This document shows positions 55,941 to 64,000 of a stretch of 64,000 nt of DNA, piece by piece. The DNA is from Ehretia macrophylla (Eukaryota > Streptophyta > Magnoliopsida > Boraginales > Ehretiaceae): positions 83,165,825-83,229,824 of the forward strand of contig CM075764.1 of the NCBI GenBank assembly GCA_037974665.1, in the 5' to 3' direction. The position numbers and the translations under genes are program-made. Position 1 is the stretch's first letter; each line of letters starts with the position of its first letter. The notes beneath the pieces are model-generated. The model was given only the letters and a program-made list of their open reading frames with translations. It was not told where the DNA came from and ran no database searches.

Positions 55941-56042
55941 CCACACAAAAAAAAAGTTATTGCACTTGAGAAACTTATTGCCAAATTCCCAAAGCCAAAA
56001 TTTGCACATAATATATTCCAAAAAATTAGCTCAAACATCTAC

Positions 56043-58434
56043 TGTAACGCTCAGAATTTCATCACATCTTTTTAAATAACTGTTGCATATCTTTTTAAGC
56101 ATTTTTATGTGCATTTCTTTTCTTGCTTAATTGTTTTATTTAGAGGGCACTATTCATAAGAAATTTGAATATTTTAAATTCTCAATTTAATATTTTTACT
56201 AGACCACATAACATATAAAAAGATTCAGGAAATGGTAGTTTTGAGCTTTGGAGGCCGGGAGTATGCGTTTAAAAAATATTTTTCGGGTCACTTGGATAGT
56301 GTTATGTATGTGAAAACACCAGTTTTGAATTAATTAGCAAACAATTGGAGTTTAGGCTTATTTGACTAAGTTTTTATGACCTTTGACCTAATATTAAATA
56401 ATGTACTCATATGTATATTAAACATATAACACATATAAGCCAAAATGCTCATAAAACAAAACAAGAAATTGCAAAGATACCTCCCTCCCCCCCTCCCAAA
56501 CCCGACAGCCTATAGGAAGAAAAAGAGAAGGATTTCTTCATCCAACCTTGCAATCTTGGTCTCTTGGCATGCCATGGAAGATCTTTGGTACATTTAGGAG
56601 CTTCTACAACTTGCTTTCATCATCCAATTGTGAGGGAGTTGCATATTTCATGATTTTAAAGTTGATGCACATATGTTGAATTTCTTGTATTGTTGAATAT
56701 TGATATATTGCTTGCTATGGATGTTTGATATATGTTGTTTAAAGCCTATGAACTAACTTAAGTAGCTTGTTAGCAAATTCTATGGTAGAATTCATAAATT
56801 GAATGAAAGAAATGATGAATACTACTTGTATTTAGGGTTTTGAATAAATTTGCTAATTGGAATGAATTGAGACTTCAATTAGATGCTCTAGACCCTAATG
56901 AAGCTAGTTGGGAGGCTACGTGAAGTTGAATCACCCAAAACCGAGTTAAATTGCAAAGTTAGTCAACTTTAAAAAGGGGATTTTTCTCGTTGTGCAATCC
57001 AGGCACGTTTGGGCTTTGGTTTGGATATCCTTGGGGCATGGAAGCACTTTTGGTGCTTTCGTTACGCGGAATTGGGGTTTGGATAGTGTAATTGTAGTTA
57101 AAACCCGCTCGGGGCCTTCCCGAGCTTTTGTTTCCAAAACGGGTTTTTATGATCTTAATAGGTGTCTTTTGGCTTAACTAGGAATGTAATATAATTAGGA
57201 TGTGGTTTGGTAATCTTGAGATGCACTTAGGAGAAGAAAAACTTAGTTAAAGAAAGGGAAAAAGTAGTGTTTGGCTATTTTGATGCATATTAAGCTTGTT
57301 GTTGAGTTATCATGTACTATTGTGATTATCTATAGTATAATTGAGCTATTTGAATAGACTGTGGGAAAAAGTTATGTTGAATGCTTCTATAGAGATTATA
57401 AGCTATTTTCGTGTATATGTTGGTTCATTTTGCAATTAAATGCGAGGGCGGCCTACTTTGTCGACCCTCTTTCGTGCTAAATGATATCTTGATTCTTGTG
57501 GACTAGTCTCGGGGTTGCGCAACCTTTTTAGACATGGTAGCGTCGAGAAACATGGGCGGCATCAGGTTTGCAGTGCTCCCTCGACTACCATGGTACCTAT
57601 TCCCTTTCTCGCTGAGTACATTCCACTACCCCAGAGGCGTGGTTCACCTGCTGGGCATATGGTGCTTCCTCAGGAGAAAGGGTCGTAGGATCGGGATACA
57701 TCCGGAGTATCCCAACTTGTTGGAGTAAGGGTTTGTCGGTACTTGCGTGAAGTTCGTGGTTCGTGGTACGAGATTGAAGACTTGAAGTGGAACCGTATTC
57801 TTTTAATATGTGGTTAATTACCTGTTTACTTGATTGTTTTATTTGGTGTTGGAAATGCTATTATTTTGTTGCATATCATGTTGCACGCCCCGGTTTGCTA
57901 CATCACCTCCCTCACTGAGTAACTTTAATTACTCATTCCTCGTTTTTAACATGTTTCAGGTGCAGTTAGAACAACTACCTTGTGTGCCGTGTTGTTGGTT
58001 GCTTATCTTGATGTGGTTGGAAGCTATTTGTGAAGATGGGACATAATGTATTTTTGTTCTGTTTTGAAACCCCTTGAAGTCTTGTATGTTTTTTGTACGG
58101 CTTGTTGGATAGTAAATTAAATTAAGAACTAATGTGGTTTGATAGAGTAGTTGGCATGTAATAGTTAAAGATAGATGTTATTGCCTTTTTATTGCATGCT
58201 TGTATGGTTATGTTTTGTCTAAGGCTTGGATGGCCTTGAGACCAGGAAAAGTTGGACAATTGAAGTTGTGGTGTTGTATTGTGATTATACTTGCTGCTTA
58301 CAGATTTTTTATTAGTCCTATAAACAGAAGAGACTCTGTCCGTTTTCCCTAAAATTTTGTGTCCGGGTTTGGATTTGGGTTGAGTATAGTTGGTTAATAG
58401 AAGACCCGGTTCCGTGAGGGATTAGGGCGTTACA
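56043..58434 (+). mobile_element. Solo LTR of the element C family
   Basis: 2392 bp, TGTAACGCTCAG to TTAGGGCGTTACA, flanked by TCTAC (56038-56042 and 58435-58439). Candidate intron 56630-57959, CCTACTTTGT-loop hairpin 57444-57469, domain closed by CATGGTAG (57533-57540) with CTACCATG (57585-57592), acceptor hairpin 57917-57934, terminal hairpin 58324-58339. Its first ~500 bp match C's 3' LTR. Confidence 0.94.
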
Positions 58435-58439
58435 TCTAC

Positions 58440-59590
58440 AATATTATCATCATCATCATTATCAACTGTTCAGAAAATATGTAAATGAAAGTTTGATTAA
58501 GTTCACAAAATAGAAGATGTTATTATGGATACAAAGCAGGTGTTCGAATATCTAAATCAAAAAAAACTATTCAAACTATATTTTTTTTGCTCAAGATCAA
58601 AATTTTCATTTTACATATTTTAGGTACCTGGTGATGAAAAGCTAGCATTTGAAAAGTTTCACAATTCATTAGAGACATCGAGAGGAACAACACATCACAG
58701 TTGAGCAACAAATTTACAAATCTAAATTACAAAATGCTCGAGTTCAAAATCATACTATTTGTAATAACATTACTTATGATATTAGTTGCTTATGTTATGA
58801 TACGAATAAACATGAAAATGTAATATAACTTCTGAATGTATTTTATTTCATATGTAGTATTTTTTTCATTTACAAAATGTGCATCTATTGCAACTTACAA
58901 GCCTACTACTATAATTGGCTATATGCAAAATGTAAAAAGAGAATTAAACTACAACTAGATAATGTCCTATATACATAGTAGTTCATTCCCCAAAATGAAC
59001 TTAAAAAACCATATGCTAAAATGCCATTTTATCCAAAAAAAAATGGCATAACCCAAGAAGTATCATAATGTTTTGCAAAATAGAGAAATTAGTGCAAAGA
59101 AGATAATCTATTGTAACACAGAAATAAAGAGACAAAGTGTCAAACACAACATGGTAATACCAAAAGCCATCATGATCAATGCAATGAAACACAAAATGAA
59201 CCCTAAGAGAAACAAGCTACCAGTCGCGCTTGCATTAAACCCAAATAGACATATGTATCAGTCACATAAGAAGCTATTAATAAATCCATAACAATATTAC
59301 TCATGCATATTATACCAATGCACAAGAGAATCTTCAAAAACCCTTGAAGAATACTCTATTTGGCTATTGTGATGGAGTGGTACACTATTGATTTCAGAGC
59401 CATCACTGAAGCATATGGTTACAATTCTCTAAGAGGCATAAAAAATAATGGCCTAAAACCCACTTGAGTGCTGCATAGTGTGGACTAAGAATCTTGAACA
59501 ATAGAAACATTTTAGGCAACCTAGTGATACATATAAAACATCAATATTACTTCACTTTGATATAATATAAGTAAATTGGATAATACCTCT
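58440..59590. other. AT-rich DNA without a recognised gene
   Basis: ATC-trinucleotide run near 58443-58460. The short ORF at 59073 has no recognisable domain. The last ~200 bp may be decayed copia-4 sequence. Confidence 0.5.
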
Positions 59591-59900
59591 CAGGTGAGTT
59601 CAAAAACTATCTCACACAATAGGGAATTGTGACTCAGTTAACCACACCTAGCACTCCTTAGCAGAATGGTATGTTTGAGCGACAAAATCAGACTTTACTG
59701 GATATGGTTAGATCAATGATGAGTCACGCGACTCTACCCATATCATTTTAGGGTTATGCCTTAGAGGCGGTAACATACATCTTGAACCTAATGCTTTCTA
59801 AATCGGTACGTAAGACACCTTATGAGTTGTGGCTAGGGCGCAAGCCCAGTTTAAGGCACATCCACATTTGGGGTGTCCAACTTATGTACTGAACAGCTTT
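59591..59900 (+). pseudogene. Copia-4 integrase C-terminal part (broken)
   Basis: Residues recognisable despite stops: GEFKNYL, a stop, GIVTQLTTPSTP, TAG, QNGMFERQNQTLLDMVRSMM (catalytic Glu region), GYALEAVTYILNL, KTPYELWLGRKPSLRHIHIWG. The catalytic Glu is kept. The frame is then disrupted by the inverted duplication. Confidence 0.82.
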
Positions 59901-59974
59901 GCTTCGAAGCTGTTCAGTACATAAGTTGGACACCCCAAATGTGGATGTGCCTTAAACTGGGCTTGCGCCCTAGC
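59832..59974. repeat. Perfect 68-bp inverted duplication with 7-bp loop in copia-4
   Basis: Arms 59832-59899 and 59907-59974 are exact reverse complements; the loop is TGCTTCG. The left arm is ordinary copia coding text. The right arm is a reversed copy inserted before GGAACCAAGG, where coding resumes. The turn lies at a natural short palindrome (CAGCTT...AAGCTG), and the right junction shares AGC with both partners. Confidence 0.95.
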
Positions 59975-61084
59975 TGGAACCAAGGGTTGAGATGTGTTAC
60001 TTCATAGGATATCCTAAGGGAACAAAAGGTGGAATATTCTATCATCCTAAGGAACAAAAGGTGCTAATAAGTACACATGCTAGATACTCAGAGGATAATA
60101 GTGTTATCCATCAAGAGTTGAATTCAGAAGCTATGCTAGAAGAAGTCACTGCTGAGACTTTTACTTCTATACCTACGCCTATAACCGAAGCAGAAAATGA
60201 AAAGCAAATTACCTTAACTGCGTCAGAGTCTCATCGTAGTGGGAAAATATTGAGACAACCAGAAAGATACTATGGAGAACTTTTTGAATTAGTCTCCAAT
60301 CAGGTTGACGATTCCACTAGTTATGATGAAGCAGTAATGAACATAGATGAATATCATTGGCATAAGACAATGGAATCTGAGTTGGAGTCAATGTATTCCA
60401 ACAAGGTCTGGGATCTTGTAGCTGTGCCTGAAAGGGTAAAACCTAGGGTGCAAGTGGATCTACAAGAGGAAGAGATGAGTGGATGAGAATGTAGAAACCT
60501 TCAAAACTAGACTGGTGGCAAAAGGATACACTCAGAAAGAGGGTATTGACTATGAGGAGACTTTCTCATCAATAGCCATGCTAAAGTCCATAAGGATACT
60601 CTTGGCTATCACTTGTCATTATGACTACAAAATATGGCAGATGGACATCAAGACTGCATTTCTTAATGGAAATCTTGACGAGAGCATCTATATGACACAG
60701 CCAGACGGATTCATTGTGAAAGGCCAAGAAAACATGGTCTATAAGCTTAAAAGGTCCATTTATGGACTTAAGTAAACATCTAGGGCATAAAATATTCAGT
60801 TCAATGAAGTAGTCAAAGCCTTTGGTTTTGAGCAGAACATTGATGAATCATGTATGTACAAGAAAAGGGATAACCATATTGTTGCATTTCTTGTCCTTTA
60901 TGTGGATGACATCCTATTAATTAGGGACAATGTGGGGATGTTGACATCCATAAAGGTTTGGCTTTTTCTCAGTTTCAAATGAAGGACTTGGGAGAATCTA
61001 GTTATGTTATGGGTATTAAACTCTTGCATGATCGCAAGAACAAGGTACTAGCATTATCCCAAGCTGCATCTGTTGAGAAGATAT
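59975..61084 (+). pseudogene. Copia-4 reverse transcriptase (broken)
   Basis: LEPRVEMCYFIGYPKGTKGG and a linker (60060-60300) lead to the RT: WHKTMESELESMYSNKVWDL, a frameshift near 60445 after the VKP triplet, a TGA at 60476-60478, then TFKTRLVAKGYTQKEGIDYE, ETFSSIAMLKSIRILLAI, WQMDIKTAFLNGNLDE and VYKLKRSIYGLK, a stop, and FLVLYVDDILL with the catalytic DD kept. It ends near 61084 where GTACAAGAAAAGGGATA, also present at 60857, marks a deletion-type junction. RNase H and LTRs are not recognisable. Confidence 0.85.
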
Positions 61085-61104
61085 GTGTACAAGAAAAGGG
61101 ATAG

Positions 61105-61933
61105 CCTATTTGGATTCTGATTAAGACAGAACTACCTTGCATATTTTTACCTTTATAAAGGCCTCTATCCTAAGCTCTGCAAATGCACAATCTCCTTTAA
61201 GATCTCTCTTTCTCTCTCTCTTACGAGTAAGCTTCAACTCTTTAAAGAAACTCAAATAGTTTATCTTTTAGTTTAGTTTAGCAAGATCAAGTCCCACAAC
61301 TTGATCAACACTTAAGTTAGGATTTGGAATAGAGGGGAAGATCAGAGTTGAGGAGTAGGAAACTTGCCCCAGGCGTGTGGCGCTCTCTAGCAAGAGGTGA
61401 AGTTTTCTTTCATCGTTCTTCACGATAAAGGTATTTCTGAAAACTTTATTTGCTTTTAGAATTAAACTATGAACTGTTTAGATGTTCAAGTATTTAATAT
61501 ATGCTTTATTCATTTTAAAGATCAATGTATAAATGTTTCCGCCTTATAAAATTTGATTCATGTTATATAACGTTTCCCTTCACACTGACGAGGTTGTGAA
61601 CACCACCAGAGAATGAGAGAATCAAGTAAGTATTAATATGGAAGACAAAGTGGCAATTTAAAACGAAAATGGCGAGGTGAGTCTACTGCCACATTCATCT
61701 ACTGCCAACGAGGCCATGAACATTGCAGGAGAAGAAGAAAAGTCGATGGGTCTTGATGAAGAAGACAAAATAGGTCATTTACATTTCGTCAACGTTGTAC
61801 CTTAAATTGGTACCAAATGACTTTCCACGATGAGACAAAGCCAGTGGTGGTTTTCTTGTAGCTTGTTATTGTCGAAAGGTAGCCGGAGAGAAGTTTGAAG
61901 TCATCAATTGTGTAAGGTGGTGGAGCACTATGT
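61105..61933. other. Possible copia LTR-like stretch and unassigned DNA
   Basis: A palindromic CCTTTATAAAGG (near 61149-61160) resembles a TATA box and is followed by pyrimidine-rich leader text (CTCTCTTTCTCTCTC). Two related phrases (CGAGGTTGTGAACA at 61589 and CGAGGCCATGAACA at 61709) suggest an old local duplication. Nothing coding. Confidence 0.35.
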
Positions 61934-64000
61934 TGTAACGCCCCGATCCCTCACGAGACCGGAGGCTATAAAAACCAAGTTATTCTCAACCCAATTCCAA
62001 CCCGGTCTCAAAGTTTTAAGGAAAAACAGACAGAGTCTCTCCCCTGTACCGTGGACATTCTAAAAACCTGTAAACATTCAAATAAGCTATAGAACAACAC
62101 TAAAGCCATTTCCAAAATAAAAATCCCAACTTTAAGGTCATCCGATCCTTAAGACATACAAACAGTTTAGATACACATAAGCATACATTCATAACTTAAT
62201 TTCTTTACAAAACCGCTTATTATGTCACTCCATGATAGCTTTTAAGCATTCTTAGAAATTCACTCCCAAGCATGCAAATAAGCTAAGAGCAGAAATATAA
62301 GTTATTACATGCCATAGTTCATACCTCCTACTACAATCAACTAGCATTCAACTTACAATCACTCAAACATATACATAAGCACTTAGGCTACAAAATAGAA
62401 CATAAGGTAGAGCAAACAAGATCTTCACATAACAGCAAGAACCATAAATCCATCTCACGCAATTAGACATTGCAACTAAGGTAACTGATCCGCCTGGACC
62501 TCTAGCTCTTCACCTTCAACCAAATCAAGTTGGGGTTTAACCCCAGGGTCTCCTAATATATGTTAGCGAGGTATGAGCAACCACAATTGCCCAGTGAGGG
62601 ATAAGGACTACCCGAGACGTGCAATGCAACAGTTATAACAATTAAACAAGAAGACAAGTAAAGTACATTTGCAATAGTAGATAACCACACATTTCAAAGG
62701 AGATGATATACTTAACCCCAACACTCCAGAATACTCTTGTCTTTGATCACGAACCACGATCACTATGCCGGCAAATCTCCAATCACTCCAGTGGGTGTAC
62801 TCCAGATATACCCCGATAATCCTATGACCCAACACCCCTTGACAATCTCCGGACCAGGCGAGTTAGGGACTAGGGCACGGAGATCTAATATCCACTGGTA
62901 AGCCCGCCGCCGCCCAGCCGATATTCAATACAACCGCCCCTGACTCTATGGTTGCGCAACCAATATGCAATGCACTTAACAATAGCAAGACAATATCAAC
63001 GATATAAGCAATAACACGTGGGAGGATCAACAAAGTAGGTTGACCTCGAAACAGTTAGAAAAAAAGCAGTTTCATATAAGCAATTAAGAAATTTACAAAT
63101 GGGCATATTAAAGATACACATAGAACTATACCAAAAGCTCCAAAACAACTTGAAACTACATTTAAACACACAAGAAGTCATGCCAAGGTCTTAGAAGCGT
63201 GTGACAATTGAACTCGCACTTAAACTCCTTTGTTATTCAATCCGTTTTGCTTCCAAACTCATGTTATGGTTCTAGATTAGCAAGCGGCCTATACCATGCT
63301 TCTAGTTAACCCCTTAGGCACCTTTAGGACCCTCGAAATCATGCAAACACCCGCATTTAGCCCAAAAGCCCCAAATTCTCTCTTTTGACTTTGTACTACA
63401 CGTACCTCAACTGGGACTCAAAAGGGAGCTAGCAAAGCTTAGTTGGGTCCTAATTAGCCTAGGATTACTAAATGTGGAGGCCAATTCAACCCGGATTCAC
63501 GATAACCCCGAAACCCTTTTCAAAAAATCGACTATTTCCTTCTTTTGCTAGGTTATGAGCAATTAAACCCTACGGGGCATTTATATTACTTTCATTAACA
63601 TCTAAAGCTCCTATTAGAACCATTAATTCAAGCTAGAAAGTCCGATTTCACAAAACCCTAGAAATCCCATCACTATTCACCCCTACGAATCAACCATCGA
63701 TTTCTACCGTTTAAAATACGAAATAATAGCATAAATGTGGTTTCTACTACTTGTATACAACATACATTAACATATCTAAGCATTGCATGATCATAATATA
63801 GCAAATCAAGAAATTCAAGAAAGTTGACATATATTTCAAATGCAAAAATAGCATGCAAAACCCTCACCTACAGTGCGTAGGAGCACCTAAAAGGCTTGCA
63901 CATACCCTAAACTACTTGCTCTAGGCTTGAAGAGGCTTGGATTGAAGATTTGGTGAGCAAAAATTCCTTCTCCTTCCTCACAAGGGCTGTTCGGATTTGC
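61934..64000 (-). mobile_element. E-family long LTR, running off the right edge
   Basis: In plus reading it begins TGTAACGCCCCGATCCC, the LTR end in minus orientation. No PBS lies to its left, so it is a solo LTR or a 3' LTR without visible PPT. Candidate intron 62553-63867 (CTGTAG|GTGAGGG to ATATATTAG|GAG), acceptor hairpin 62575-62592, CCTACTTTGT-loop hairpin 63022-63047, terminal hairpin near 62030-62047. By comparison with 32044-33576 about 0.45 kb lies beyond the window. Confidence 0.82.

Noticed and set aside
59073-59291. 72-residue ORF at 59.1 kb
   Set aside because: Lys/Asn-rich AT-driven ORF without any recognisable feature.

Overview
This is a plant nuclear genome window, almost certainly a eudicot. 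It has AT-rich DNA, long-LTR Ty3/gypsy chromoviruses and Ty1/copia elements primed by initiator methionine tRNA, a Tourist-like MITE, and one intact host gene. That gene is an intronless Shewanella-like protein phosphatase of the SLP2 type (53707-54897, minus). Almost everything else is transposable element sequence.

Left block (1-32043), nested chromoviruses. The oldest layer is element C (minus strand): 3' LTR 1-518 plus 19823-19859, pol 19860-23775, gag 26182-27346, PBS 27665-27676, and a 5' LTR stub 27683 to about 28085. An A-family solo LTR (23776-26181) sits between its gag and pol. Element A (minus, 519-19822, target duplication GTTAT) is inserted 37 bp inside C's 3' LTR. Element B (plus, 8924-18438, target duplication AACCG) is inserted into A's 5' LTR. 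Right of C lies D (about 28086-32043), the plus-strand 3' part of an apparently non-coding element with PPT and 3' LTR. D abuts a fifth long-LTR fragment, E (32044-33576).

Copia block (33577 to about 45060). Copia-1 (minus) has gag, integrase and the start of RT, and is cut by E. It lies inside the 5' untranslated region of copia-2. Only copia-2's 5' LTR and PBS remain, and that LTR holds a 29-bp minisatellite and a Tourist-like MITE. Copia-2 sits next to a plus-strand copia-3 LTR, which is split by a C-related solo LTR (41217-43690, target duplication CTAAA).

Right block (45061-64000). AT-rich intergenic DNA holds a minus-strand promoter-like cluster near 47.5 kb (site II motifs, telo-box, TATA), a possible SINE relic and a small copia LTR. 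Then come SLP2, a fold-back element with a GC-rich core (55277-55940), another C-related solo LTR (56043-58434, target duplication TCTAC), a plus-strand copia-4 integrase/RT fragment containing a perfect 68-bp inverted duplication, and an E-family LTR running off the right edge.

The most interesting signal is inside the long chromovirus LTRs. Families that differ in primary sequence and lie on both strands share one architecture: a GTGAG splice-donor-like site after a leader exon, then 1.1-1.3 kb of apparent intron, then a CAG acceptor. Inside it are a hairpin with a constant CCTACTTTGT loop and changing stems, a larger domain closed by family-specific stems, and a hairpin just before the acceptor with compensatory changes. 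A further small hairpin lies just before the LTR end. A second signal is decay of the pol genes by in-frame TAG and TGA codons with no TAA seen, which fits C-to-T change at CHG and CG methylation sites.
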